DNA of 64,000 bases, taken from Gymnogyps californianus. Taxonomy: Eukaryota > Chordata > Aves > Accipitriformes > Cathartidae. The stretch's first letter is position 1, and every line of letters begins with the position of its first letter. Position numbers and translations under genes: made by a program. Below are positions 13,588 through 25,495 of this stretch, one piece after another. The stretch lies in the NCBI RefSeq assembly GCF_018139145.2, contig NC_059480.1, positions 11,222,428 to 11,286,427 of the forward strand, given 5' to 3'. The notes beneath the pieces are model-generated. The model did no database searches. It worked only from the letters and a program-made list of their open reading frames with translations, and was not told the DNA's origin.

Positions 13588-16500
13588 GGGCATTTCTGAG
13601 ATACAAGTCAATCAGAGTAGAGGGAGAAAGAATAGGGTGAGGTGATCCTATTATCAGGAATCTGCGTGGCATACAACTAGCTGAACTGGTGTTATGCCAA
13701 GCCTTTTATAACATGGGGACAGTGCTACTGCAGAACGATCCCTCCTACCACCAAATCACCATGCTAGCCTGTGTGGTTGTTCTAATTCATGAAGGAGGTA
13801 GCACGTTAAGTGGAATGGTCAGATTACCCTCATCCTGAACATAATGGTGGCTTGCAGATATTTTGGCAAGCCACCAAAGATGTTTTGGTCTTCTGTTTGG
13901 CAGAACAGAAGACCTAAGCAGGTATTTTGAACCCACCTGCTTGAATTCCTCCCTTCCGCCCACCCCTGAGAGAACCAAGACTTGGCTGCCGTGAGCAAAG
14001 CCAGAAGCTTTGGTAGATATTCTTCCATGGAGAGTCCACCCTTCTTCCTCAGTTCTCAGAAATAACATTACTCAATTGTAAAATAATTTCTACAGCTGCA
14101 AAAATGAAGGCAATTCATAGTCTATTGTCATTCATTTCCTTGGACAGGCAGCTTCACCAACATATCTATCTATTCAAAAAACAATTGTTCAAAACTATGT
14201 AGTTGTGATGCTGGTCCCTACTAAACTCAATTTGATTATGGTAAATATTTTACCTTAACAGTATCTAAAGTACTTTCAAAAGTCCATATCTAGTAAATGT
14301 ATTATTTCTTCAACTCCATTCTGGTTTCCAGCGTTTTTTATTGGAAAGGAAGCCAAGTTGGTTTAGATTCCTGCTAAATCTTTCAAAATGTTGTTTAGGA
14401 TTATAATAGTGTTCAGAAACCAATATGTTTTTACCTTAACTAATGATACCAGAAAAGTAAAACAATAGTCTAAAAATAAGTGTTTTCATCTAAAATATTC
14501 ACAGAAATTTCCTATTCTCTTTAATCCAGTATTGTTTCTATGACCACCTGCAGTTATATTCATAAACTATCTAGTTAAAATGTCAGGGTACATTCTGAAG
14601 TTATTTTAAGACCAAAGAATACATTCTGTCATTGCTTATTCACAACAAATCTTATTTTAACATAATTTACATGCCTGAAATATTCCTGAACGATTCTGAT
14701 TTGCTACTAATATCCCAAAGGAACACAAATCTTATCAATTTTGATGCTAAGTTAATATGTCAATAAATAGCAATCTGTGATAACTTATAGAAAACAAGGC
14801 CTCAAAATCCACTTGTTTAAAAGTATGGGTTTTTTAAAAACCATAACATTGTCAGAGATGTGAACAAAATGAAGCTGCCTCTAATTATCTTGGCTTCTAA
14901 TATGATAAAACATGCTTTTGTATAATTCTATCAAGATACTACAAACATTGTCTTTGGTTTAGCTTGCTTGAATTTGTGAAACTTTTTTTCCATGGACCGT
15001 AATGTGACTAGCAGGGTTGAGTGGTAGGTATAAAGGCAACATTCTCAATTTTTTCCTAGCTTATACCAGCATAAGGAAAGCATGAGATTTCAGTCCAAGA
15101 AATTATGATTGAGGGTTTCTTGGCAAGACGAATCATTCTTCTTTCTACCCCCTAAAATCTACTGCCTTTCTAACTATATGTAAGGAACATAGGACATTAT
15201 CTCTGGGAGTCTAAAGGTGAATCAGATCAATGAGTTATTAATTTAATTAATCTAATTTTTTTCCTTGGTGGCATGATGTAGATAAACTGCACAGCTTCTT
15301 CAGCCACTGCTTTGCAATGAGCTTCAGAGTAACTAAGAAACTGTTGTGATAACTGGGCTTGAAATGCTTGACTTGTTCTCGCTGGGATGCACAAGGTCCA
15401 GCAGGACTATCTGCACCACCGACTGAGCTCAGGTTAAGCTCTCAGATAACCTTATCATTACCTGCAGTGTGATTATGTGACTACTTGCTAAATTAGTATT
15501 CTTGCATTTACACCTAATGCAAAAATATAGACCAGACTATATGTAGACATGGATTTTCAGTTACCCACTCAGAAATCAAGAGGAGATTTGGTTGCAGAGA
15601 ATCTGAGAGAGACTAAATTGCTCTTTGATGCAACTTGCTCTTTTCCATGCTTGGTCTTTGCAGATAGAAGTGTTTCTATTAGATGTTAGTTCAGCTACAG
15701 ACAAGTTCACTTGCACCACAGTCTAGGAATGATCCTACAATAACTTCAGTGAAGCTGACCAGGTAGTTGGATCGTACATAATGAACAAAAAGGGTATCTA
15801 AATCGACCATCTGTATCACAACCATTAGCTTGTCTAGGCTTCTTTTTTAAAAATAAAAATAATATGGCAGCATGAAATTTTTGTATTTTGTAATGCATCC
15901 AAAAGTGCCAAATGACCATAACTCACAGTACAAAGGAAGCTCACTGTCTCTGGGACAGGGATGTTACTCTGCTTCAGCAGAGCCCAGCAGCAGCCATGCT
16001 ATTCCTATTAACTTCATTAAGAGCAGAGGTTGCCTCGTTTCACGTCTTTGGGTGTGTTTAAGTTTTACCCTGATCAGCACTGCAAAGTCTAAGTTCTTTT
16101 AATTCAAAGGAACAAAAAAAGAGGTATGCACTTAAATCCAGGGTTTGCAAAATTACTATTATTAGTGGGGGATCACTGTAACCACTTCAGCTGGAGAAAG
16201 ATGCAATACAATAGAGAGGTGTAGTTCCGTGTATCCAAAAGCAATCCATGCCAAATTAAACCTGGTCCTATGGCCTCTCTTTTTGTTGTTTTTAATTACA
16301 GGATTTGGATTATTATTTGTATTTGTATTATTTGTTTATGGTCTGTCTCTATTTTTTTCAGTAGTTACTCAATGATTTTTCTAATACGTGATACCTTAAA
16401 AGCCATGCCTTCTGAATCAGAAAACCATCTGTTGCACTCAGCAAATATGTGCTTATCTATGAATTAATTTTACTTGTATGAAATAAAAATCTGCTACTGA

Positions 16501-19445
16501 TAATAGTACCCAAAGACACCTCTCTTATACTCAGATGTGCTGTTCCATAATGTACATTATTGATTTCCATAATCTTAGAAATATCACTGTACTTTTAAAA
16601 GTATCAAAACTTTGTATTTGGTAACTATACCAACATTTAAATTACATCATGCAAACCATTGATACAGTTCATGTATGCTACTTACTTTTAAGAATGTGAA
16701 TAATATGACCATTGGATTTCACTGAATTTATGGCATATATTATGCTTAGGATTGAATTTACTGGCAGGTACAATATGACCATTTAACTAAGCTCCTTAAT
16801 AGCTGTGCTATTACTTCTGTATTTTTACATATTCGAGAAACAATTATTTTTTTCTAGTTGAGGGGAGGGTCTTATTCCAGAATTTCTGTGAGGATGATGG
16901 GTTTTTCATTTGAATATCACAGCATGCAAATCTTTTCCTTTTAAAAATAAATGAGCTGTTCATCTTTATTGGATGTCTACAATGGTAATACACATTTTTC
17001 GCTGAGAAGGAAGACATTGCCTTGACAACATAGAAGAGGAACAATCTATAAGGACATTGTTGAACTGTTACCCTGCTGATTTGATCTCTTCCCTTTTCAA
17101 ATTGAAATAGCATAGGCAGTTATAAATGAATCTTGGGGGAAAGGGATTCGGACCTAATTTAAACACAGTTCTGAAAACTAAGAGACACCTTTTCTTTATC
17201 CCTTTAATATTCTGAAGAGCCACTGCATGTAATGAACAGCTCCACTGCTGGTGGAGATGTGCTGCGCCTGGTATATGAAATTCTGATAACTGTGCAATCT
17301 CACAAGGACTACACGAGGACCACCTACGTTTTTCATTGCTGAAAGAAAATACAAGTCGAGTCCTATGGGACGTTCTAAGTAAACTGAGCCTTTGCTGCAG
17401 TGAAACTACAGTACCCAAATAACTTAAGATTACTGCACAGACAAGCACTGCAGCCTCCCTTGGCCTGCTGAACACTCTTACTTTTACAACAGTTCTGTCC
17501 GTGGGCTGGATGGTTATACATAGGCTTTCTGGACTTTCCTAGCCCATACACCCTGTGCTGACACTCCAACAACAAAATTAACCTCCATGCAAGAAAAAAA
17601 CCTACAAATCTAACTGGTTACATAGTTGCCACTAAGTAACTAATTCTATACAACATCCCACCACATTGGTGTCTGGTGTATCTTTGGGAAAGCCAATTAT
17701 CGAAGTTAAACTATTATCCAAGTCTAGGCATCCTAAACTCTGTGCATCTTTCTGTTTAAAAAGTTTTAACTGTAACACAAAGATGTCTTAGTTCAATGAA
17801 TTCCAGTTTTTCAGCAATTCATATAATAAATCAAAACTTTTCCAGAAAACAAAAAACTCCTGTAGTACTCGGAAGCTGATTATTGCAAGTGCATGGAGCC
17901 AGCTCAGAATAGAGCACAGAGGGTAGGTCCCAGTCTTAAAAGCGACCACTTAGGGTTATACAGGACTTGTTGACCAGTTTTGAATTTCACTAGCTGGGAA
18001 ATGTGCACTGCAGCATCAGGTGCTGTGTTAGAATTTTTAAAAAAGTCCTTTTTCTTTCAGCTATAAATTAAATGTAATCAAGATTTAGAAAGGAAACTTT
18101 TTTACGTAGCAGTCAAGAATAATTAGGTATATAATAAATTGTGATGCCACAACCAAGAGAAAACATAGCTTTCATAAAAAACCACTGACTACCTATTATG
18201 TGTCATGGGCCTTGGCAGCAGCCAGATATTTAATAATAATCAGGAAAGTCTTGAAGTGAAGAAAATTAATGAGGGAAACTAAAGAGATTAATGAAAACAA
18301 CCCAAGGTTGACAAGACTAAAAAAGGTTTAAAATTAATACTGGACACCAAATAAATCCTAGCAATCATAGTATTAATTGGCACATATTAAATTTGTACTT
18401 GTTATTAAAAGAAAAACAGAAATATCCAGTATAATTCTTTCCCTCTGTTGTCAGTGAAGCAGGAGGAAGAGAAGGTGTACTGTACATGCAGTCTGAAGCA
18501 CTATCTAATCCATTGATAAGCAAAGAGGTGGTTAAAAATTTGGGAAACAACCCCCACAAGTTTCTGCCACTGAGCTCCTGATATATGTAAAGTATTTCAA
18601 AGTGCATTGTCCCTACTGGTGCTAGGCAGGCTTTCCCTCCCCAGACAGCACAGCCAGCACTGGCCAGGAGCCTGCACAACATGCAGGGAGAGGGGGAGCT
18701 GCTGCTGCATTTTATTCGGTGAGTTGGTAATTACAGCTATTGTTTTGACGTAGAAGTTTAATTCATTTTTCTTCTTCTGAGAGAAAACTAAAACTGCCTT
18801 TTCCACTTCTGGGTGAATGCTCAAAACTACTTGGCTATTAGTGCTTGGGTTCCTGGTCCTTCATGTTGAAGCTGTTTCCCCATTGTTAAATAACTAAATA
18901 CTGTCTCTAAGAGGCAGCTGCAGCATTCCAGCCAAGCTTGAACAAATGCAATATAGAGCAGTGTATCTGGAGGGACCACTGCTGGGATCCCTGTGATCCC
19001 AGGCTGGTATCCTCACCAGAGTGAGCTCTCCCAGCCTCTCCTATCAGCCTGTTCCTGCTCCTCAGCACCTCTAGCACACAAGACACTCTGCTGTCTGAAT
19101 ATGGGACTTACTGTTCTGACTTCTGGCTGTTCAGGTGCCAATGATGGCTGAAAATACTGTTCTTTAGAGCGTGCTCTAATTTAAAATGTTCATAGACGCA
19201 AGTCATTAGGGAATGACTGCTGCATGAGGGAGTGACCTGAAGCAGGTTTTAGTGCTAGGGTTCATTATCCACAGTGCAGATAAAGGCTCCCACCAGCCTA
19301 ACTATGCCTCCCTCCCTCCTACTCAGGGTGTAGCCTAACAAACTATATGTAACAAGAAAGAGTAAAGTAATTAACACAGGGCTGAGGAAGGAGATGGCAA
19401 AACCCTGCTAACCTAATAAGTGTGCTTACAATGATTACTGGAAGG

Positions 19446-19450
19446 AGGTC
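19446..19450 (+). repeat. Target-site duplication, left copy
   Basis: The pentamer AGGTC directly abuts the LTR start and is repeated exactly at 20025-20029. The sixth base differs on the two sides (G versus A when extended outward), so the duplication is 5 bp, not 6. Confidence 0.85.
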
Positions 19451-19592
19451 TGTCATGGTTTAACCCCAGCCAGCAACTAAGCACCACACAGCCGCATGCT
19501 CACTCCCCCCGCTCAGTGAGATGGGGGAGAGAATCAGAAAAAAAACCTCCTGGGTTGAGATAAAGACAGTTTAACAGGACAGAAAGGAAGAA

Positions 19593-19614
19593 AATAATAA
19601 TAATAATAATAATA
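19593..19614 (+). repeat. (AAT)n microsatellite inside the LTR
   Basis: About seven tandem AAT units, followed by an A run. This AT-rich trinucleotide block belongs to the LTR family itself rather than being a separate insertion; related LTR copies carry a similar interrupted block here. Confidence 0.8.
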
Positions 19615-19744
19615 AAAAACCCCAATAATAATACTAAAAGAATTAGAATATACAAAACAAATGATGCACAATGCAATTACTCACCAACCAATGCCCAGTT
19701 AGTCCCCAAGCAGCAATCCACCCCTCCCAGCCAAGTCCCCCCTG

Positions 19745-19752
19745 TTTATATA
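19745..19752 (-). promoter_or_regulatory. TATA-like box of the LTR
   Basis: On the minus strand this reads TATATAAA, preceded by CCCAG and followed by CAGG. It sits near the middle of the LTR, where the U3/R border is expected. Transcription from it would run on the minus strand, the same direction as SPHKAP. Activity is inferred from the motif only. Confidence 0.55.
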
Positions 19753-20024
19753 CTGGGCATGACATCACATGGTATGGAATATTCCTTTGGCCAGTTTGGG
19801 TCAGCTGTCCTGGCTGTGTCCCCTCCCAGCTTCTTGTGCCCCTCCAGCCTTCTTGCTGGCTGGGCATGAGAAGCTGAAAAATCCTTGAGTTAGTATGAAC
19901 ACTACTTAGCAACAACTGAAAACATCAGTGTGTTATCAACATTATTCTCATACTAAATTCAAAACATAACACTATACCAGCTACTAGGAAGAAAATTAAC
20001 CCTACCCCAGCCTAAACCAGGACA

Positions 20025-20029
20025 AGGTC
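20025..20029 (+). repeat. Target-site duplication, right copy
   Basis: The pentamer AGGTC follows the terminal CA of the LTR and matches 19446-19450. The undamaged copy suggests a moderately recent insertion or few later substitutions at this spot. Confidence 0.85.
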
Positions 20030-23000
20030 ATAGCCTAAATCATATACAAAATGAACAGCATAGCAACAAATTATGGACATATCAAACTGTCACTGATACT
20101 TATTAGGGTTTCTCAAGTCAGTCCTGGGGGAAGGACATTTGAAGGAGAGGACTGAATGATGAAGAAGAAGGGTTGGTACATATAGGCAGAACTGTGAACA
20201 GAGTGACTGACGCTATTACAGGCACTGCAGTCAGCAAGGGGAGAAGTGATGTACGGGAGTAGAGCAGGAACTGAAAGAGGAGATTAATGGATGTTTTCAG
20301 GAAAAGAAGTGTAAAGTTCATGTGGGAGGCTAGGGTAGCCTGGATTAAAGAATTCAAAACAGATGAGATTGGTAAAATAAAGGAGGAAGTGGAGATGCAA
20401 GTCTGGAAATAAGGAATAGGTTTTTGTCACTGTAGTGTGTAGTGGGTTAGTGAAGCAAAGCATGGAAATTACATAGTTCATGTCTTTACTACTTCTGCAA
20501 GTCTCCCTCCTCCTGTCACCCGCAGTCCCACTCCTCAAGGGATGAGATTCCTCATCCACAGCCTTATGACCTTTGACAATTTAAGTTCCTTCTGGTTTTA
20601 GCTGAATTTTTTCTCCCCTGACCTCACTGAAGGAAAACATCTCTGAGAGTTGTTGCCTATGTTTGACAACATAGGTTAGCCAGATTAATGAACTGTTTAA
20701 AGTAATTCCCCATGAAAACAGGATGCAGCATTTCATTTCAAGAATTCCCACCACTGACAATCAAACTGACATTGTAAGAAGGTAGTGAATATCCAAAATG
20801 ATCACATCGCATTAGATAAATTTTCTGGCCACTCCACTCAAAACATCTGGTAAATTTGTCCGCTAATTTGCAAATGAAAAGCATACCCAGCAAGTATTAA
20901 ACTGATTCCTCTGGTTGGGCTGCAGTACTGGATCTGCATGAGTGCAGAAAAATTTCATCCTCATATGTGACACCAGCTACTGTTCTAATGCATGGAGTTG
21001 TCTTGATAATGAAAGTTCTGACATTACACTCTTGTTCAGGGGATTTCTTCATTTGCCCTCTTTTATTTAAATAAGATTTGTAATACATTTATTTCTCTTT
21101 TACTCACAGAGGTGGAAAAATACGGAGAACAGATCTGTAAGCTATGTGGTCAGTCTCACCAAATACTACTCATCACCCCCCGAGTAGTCGTCTTTGCTTA
21201 TTTCATTCCACTCATCACTGACAATTGTTCAAAATAAATTCTTAGTACTGATTCCTGCTGGTTTATGTGCTGCTGTTCTATTTTGGTGGGTTGTGTTTTT
21301 TTGTGGGAGTTCTTTTTTTATTATTATTTTTTAATTTTTTAATGATTTCTTCAAAGAAACTGTTATCTCTAGCTTAGTCCCATGACTGTTGAACTTCATA
21401 ATTAGAGTCTTTGCCTGCAATTTTGTCTCCTTAAAGGATCAAAGTTTTATTTCACTCATTCCTAAAAGCATCTTAGTACAAAGCCACGAAATCTGTTTTT
21501 TCTGTTATACAAGATCTGGGCTGCTTTGCTGGACCACAAGAGCAGCTGTCAGCTGAAGTCTGTGACATCAGTGTTACTGTGTAAGTTACCAACGGCAATG
21601 AATGTGTGCCACATGCCTACTGTTTGTAAGAAAGGTCTGATACAGCCACAGCTTTTGGATCTCTTCTTAGCTTTGAATATCTTAACTTACCTCTGCATCT
21701 GTGGTCAGCCCTAGCATATTCATCAAATGTAAAAAATGCTTGGTTTCCAACAGGACCCTATAAAACCAGAAAGGCTTTTCTTTGCCATTCTCTGGGCTCT
21801 ATGTGCCTAAGTTTTCTGCCATGCCAGGTATTACTGAGATGTAGCAAAGACATTTCATTTTGTGTTGGTGATACAAAATTTTTTGTACTACATGGAGAGT
21901 AAGTTTCTCAAAAATAGCCAGACATTCTTTGGGCTTGTCTTTTCACTGTTTAAAATATAAAACCTGCTACTTCTCATCTCTGTTGGGTGGATATGCATTT
22001 TAATTCTTTTGAATTACTGTTCAGTCTAATGTTGCTTCTAAGCCCCAGTTCTGCTTCTAATTTTGAATTGAAAAACACTTATTATCTTTCCTTTTCTTTC
22101 TAGTGTTCACATAAAAGGTGTGTTGAAAGCATGTGCCAGTCCAAAAGACATGTCTGAAGACTTATTTGTCAGTTAAGACTACTTTCAGATATACAGGGTT
22201 GGCCAAAATTTGCATATGTGCATAGGTTGTCTCATAAGACTGAGCAGAGAAACTGCAGTTTTACCAAAAGGGATGGTTGTATCTCCTTAGGCAGGTGTGG
22301 AACAGCATCCCAAATAGTCACTGGCTTACACAGGGGACAGAAGCACAGAAGTTCCTGGCTCATATGTAAAAAATTCAAGTATTTTTCTTCCTGCCTCTCA
22401 CTTGAAGAGGCAAAGCACAAGCTGATATGTTTAAGGTCTTAATGCAGTTTTGTTTCTCCACCATAAAAACAATGAATTGTTACAGACCACAGTTCCAGCT
22501 TCCCAACTGCGATGTGCCCCAAAAATGTCTTTTAGCTGCTTGAAGAAAAAGTGACAGCTACCAGTTCTGTGCAGTCCTCTGCAGCTGCTCATCTGATCCC
22601 CAGGGTAACCGTTCACTGCAAGAAGCTACTGCCAGAAACGTTAATTTATCAGTGGATGCCCAAAGGCCACTAGCCTACTCTACTGTGTTCCACAGTGGCT
22701 GCAGGCATCCAGACCCAGGGCTTATGTTTTTCCCTTCAGATATGGAAGCCAAAGCAAGGGAAGGTATTGAGCAGGAATTAACGTGCACTCTGAGTTTATG
22801 CTGAACTCAAGCAGTGATCGTAGTGTGTGATAGGAGAATCAGCAAGGTGGGCAGAGCTGCGGCCTTGGTTTAGGAAGTTGGGTGTAGGTAAGTAAGATCA
22901 GGTGTAAATAGCCACAGAACAGGCCAATGTCTGAAGTGATTCTGTAGGGAAGATGCAAAATACTATTATTTGATGTATAACAGTTTGACAGTAAAATCTT

Positions 23001-23800
23001 TCTTTGGTAAGGTCTGTAAAGCTAACTACTAAATGCTAAAATTCATTGTTCTTATTTCTTGACAGCTGCTGTAACTAGTTCCCAATTAAAGTTGCCCAAA
23101 TATTGTATGGTGGGCATGATGAGCTGAAGGTGTATGAGGACAAGTTATCTTGTCCTATGGCTTCCCAGGTGTGCTTTTTTCCCAAGGTTTCCTGGTGAAG
23201 ACAGGAATGGCTTGAATAAATTACTCGCTGTTCTGGTCACATTCTTTCCTGGAGTCCTCTGATCCTTATTCACAGACAGAAAGCATGAAGCTTACATAGT
23301 TGTTCAGCAAAGAAAGAGTTACCTTGATTAACAAATAACAAGCAGCTGTCAACATACCAGCTGCAGGAGATAAAAGAGATGAAAAAGAGAGCTGTAGTTC
23401 TTGGTGTGAGGAAGTCTGACTTGCTTAAGCTACAGGAAGAAAATCTCTCACTTTTCAGGAAGAAGAAAGAGGTATGTTGCTCACAGGAGCAAGATAAGCC
23501 TTGGCCTCCCTACAGAAATAGATAATCTTTTCTAGGTAATAGGCCTAGCTGGGGTGAAGAGATGACCAGATGGCAGAGCTCTGGAGCAGAGTAGGACTGG
23601 TTTCCTCAGTTTTACACAGTGATGAAAAGCCTAGCAACAATTGTGTGGAGTTGGAAGGTGGTTGTATGCCTATGAGGAGGTAAACGTGTAACAGTGAAAA
23701 GCAAGACCATATGCAAGGAAAGCAGTAGCTTGTCTAATTCCTAATATCCTTATGACTGTCTCTTTGGAACATCTGTTTTATCCTGACCCAGGTTACTGAG
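20025..23800. other. Non-coding intronic stretch, nothing recognised
   Basis: Unique AT-rich DNA between the LTR and the possible CR1 tail. ORFs of 60-90 codons occur on both strands but lack splice context, codon bias or family motifs. A T-rich low-complexity patch is present at about 21295-21345. Confidence 0.6.
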
Positions 23801-23849
23801 GTCAAGATTGCATTCTACCCAATTTTTCTTGTAGAGTGTGAAATGTAGG

Positions 23850-23908
23850 ATGTCTGATTAGATAACCTAAAAGCCTCTCTGGCCTTAAACTCTGAGTCCC
23901 TCTCGCTT
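23850..23908 (+). mobile_element. Possible old CR1-type 3' tail
   Basis: The order of words (GATTAGATAACCT, then CCTCTCTGGCC, then TAAACTCTGAGTCC) resembles the conserved 3' segment of CR1/L3-type LINEs, in which a 'ggactagatgacct' word precedes 'cccttccaac' and an 'attctgtg' end. The copy is short and diverged. It could be chance similarity or a MIR-like core. Confidence 0.33.
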
Positions 23909-23999
23909 TCAGATTGTGGCTTGCCATAAAATACTAAAGTTTGTATAATCACCTTGGTATTCAGTGTGCAAAAGTTGCATATAAAATTACTGGCTATGA

Positions 24000-24955
24000 T
24001 TAACAAAAAAAAAAAAGCTAAATCCTGCTCATTTCACCCTGAAATGCCAAGGGAAAAATCGGGCAGGGCTATTTCTTGATCATGCAATTCAGATCAAAGT
24101 GCAAAAACATTATCAAGCTGTGGTCAGTAAATGTGTATTGATATGAAATGCTATTCAGTCAACTCTTTGAGGCGTTGCTTTAAAGCTTTTTGTTTCCTTC
24201 AAGTAAATAAAAGCAAATTCTCCTGCAAGTAATTATCACCTACTTAAGTGTCGTCGTCTCTTCCTCCCCCAACCAGTTCCTTTTGAGTATTCGGGTAGTT
24301 ATATGTTGTTTCATTACCTTCCTTTTAAGGCTATGTTTTCTCCGAACTTTATTTCTATCACTTTACCACTCATCTCTCATTGAGACACTGCACTGGAAGC
24401 AACTAAAACGAAACGAATTGTAATAATTTGCAATATATGCTTTTTATATCTGATAGTCTGTATCATACTTAAATGGTACGATTTCTATAATACTTTTGTC
24501 TGCCTGCTGTCATCGAAATGCAATTTACTGGTGATTGTTGAAAATTATGCTTAACCACATCTTGCATCTCCGGTAGGCTACTCCTATCTGTGCATCAATT
24601 TCCATCTTGAAGGAAGTTTTGCTCTAATCTGTTGTTCATAAGCACTATAAATACATGTTTGGTAGAGCTGGGATAATAAAAGTACAGCGATTTTTAGGTT
24701 TTTCTTTCACTGTGAAAGAATCTGATTTACTAGGTAGCGTACATGCGTCGAAGTGATTTAAGCACAATATCCTAAAGGTATTTTATTAAGCACTAATTAA
24801 CTTACGGACTCTAAGACGCTACGGTATGAAAGCCAGCTGTTATAGCAAAATCAGATGACAAAATCTGGTTTTTTTTCTATTTTAAGAAAAGCCCTTTAAT
24901 TTCTTCCTTTTCGTGTAGGAGTAAAGCCATGGCGGTTGACCACCTTCTGGCAGGT
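24000..24955. other. AT-rich flank next to the CpG island, possible regulatory DNA
   Basis: A stretch adjoining the CpG island, which would be the start of SPHKAP intron 1. It contains several homeobox-like ATTA/TAAT words and few simple repeats, with segments such as 24070-24200 that look like unique, constrained sequence. There is no ORF of interest. The regulatory reading is an inference from position and composition only. Confidence 0.3.
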
Positions 24956-25260
24956 AGTAGCACATCCCCAGCCCCTCTGCAGCCGAACACGAATTTGCGG
25001 TGCCCGTTTCGGCTGCTCCCTCCGCTCTCAAGTCCCAGCCCGGCCGCTCCCGCCGGCAGCGGCTCCGCACGGCCGGCCGCCACCCGCCTTCCCCGGGAGT
25101 ACCGCAGAAGCGAAGCGCGGCGCCTCCGCGACCGCCCCGCCGCGGTGTCCCTGCTCCTCCGTGACCGCCCTCAGGCGGGGGGGGACCCCTTCCCCGCGGG
25201 CTCCCGACTCCCGTGCCGTGGTAAGCCCAGGCGGGCGTCCTCGGCACCGGGGCGGCGGAC

Positions 25261-25430
25261 GCCCAGCGCGGCTCCTCGCCGGGAGGGGACCGGCGGGCGT
25301 CTAGAGCCGTTACTCACCGAGCAGGCAGCGGGGACCCGCGGGCGCCCAGCGCCGCTCCTCACCGTGCAGGGACCGGCGGCAGGCGTTACTCGCCGGGCGG
25401 GCGGCACCCGGAGCCGTTACTCACCACAGG
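25261..25430. repeat. Irregular GC-rich repeats within the CpG island
   Basis: Related blocks recur here. GCCCAGCGCGGCTCCTCGCC at 25261 recurs with two changes at 25344, 83 bp later. A 15-mer reading GAGCCGTTACTCACC is identical at 25304-25318 and 25411-25425, 107 bp apart. A weaker relative, GGCGTTACTCGCC, lies at about 25382. The spacings are unequal, so this is a shuffled minisatellite-like duplication rather than a clean tandem array. On the minus strand each exact copy reads GGTGAGTAACGGCTC, which includes the splice-donor consensus GTGAGT. Confidence 0.6.
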
Positions 25431-25495
25431 CGGCGGCAGCCCCACGCGCGCAGGCAGCGGCGGCGCGCGGGGAGGGGCGGCGGCGCGGGCCCTAC

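Larger units (their letters stand above)
19451..20024 (-). mobile_element. Solo LTR of an avian endogenous retrovirus
   Basis: This 574-bp element begins TGTCATGG and ends CCAGGACA on the plus strand, so both ends show the TG...CA boundary of an LTR. It is flanked by a perfect 5-bp direct repeat, AGGTC at 19446-19450 and again at 20025-20029, which is the target-site duplication. A 5-bp duplication is typical of ERVL-type (class III) elements. The sequence matches an LTR family I know from many Neoaves. Read on the minus strand it has the expected order: a U3 region, then a TATATAAA box (plus coordinates 19745-19752), then an AT-rich segment and a C/G-rich 3' part. No gag, pol or env frame lies on either side, so it is a solo LTR left by recombination. 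It sits in the presumed SPHKAP intron 1, in the same orientation as the gene. The exact family name is not certain. Confidence 0.93.
5106..25495 (-). other. SPHKAP: SPHKAP intron 1 (about 20.4 kb)
   Basis: This interval is bounded by the donor after the CpG-island exon (CAG|GTAGGG on the minus strand) and the acceptor before exon 2 (TTCAG). A long first intron between a CpG-island exon and a small second exon is common for large neuronal genes. It contains the solo LTR at 19451-20024, a possible old CR1 tail at about 23850-23908, and simple-sequence patches. I saw no other exon that keeps frame. One exon-like segment at 8733-8796 was examined and rejected. From about 5110 to 19450 and from 20025 to 23800 I see only unique AT-rich DNA with chance ORFs. 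Confidence 0.55.

Noticed and set aside
13787..14068. 93-codon minus-strand ORF with mixed composition.
   Set aside because: No acceptor/donor pair that keeps frame with SPHKAP and no recognisable motif.
17068..17475. 135-codon minus-strand ORF with a hydrophobic N-terminal stretch resembling a signal peptide.
   Set aside because: No family resemblance, no supporting splice or promoter context, inside the presumed intron 1. One ORF of this size is expected by chance in 64 kb.
19000..20600. Internal retroviral genes around the LTR.
   Set aside because: Unique flanking sequence begins immediately outside the target-site duplications, and only one LTR is present, so this is a solo LTR.
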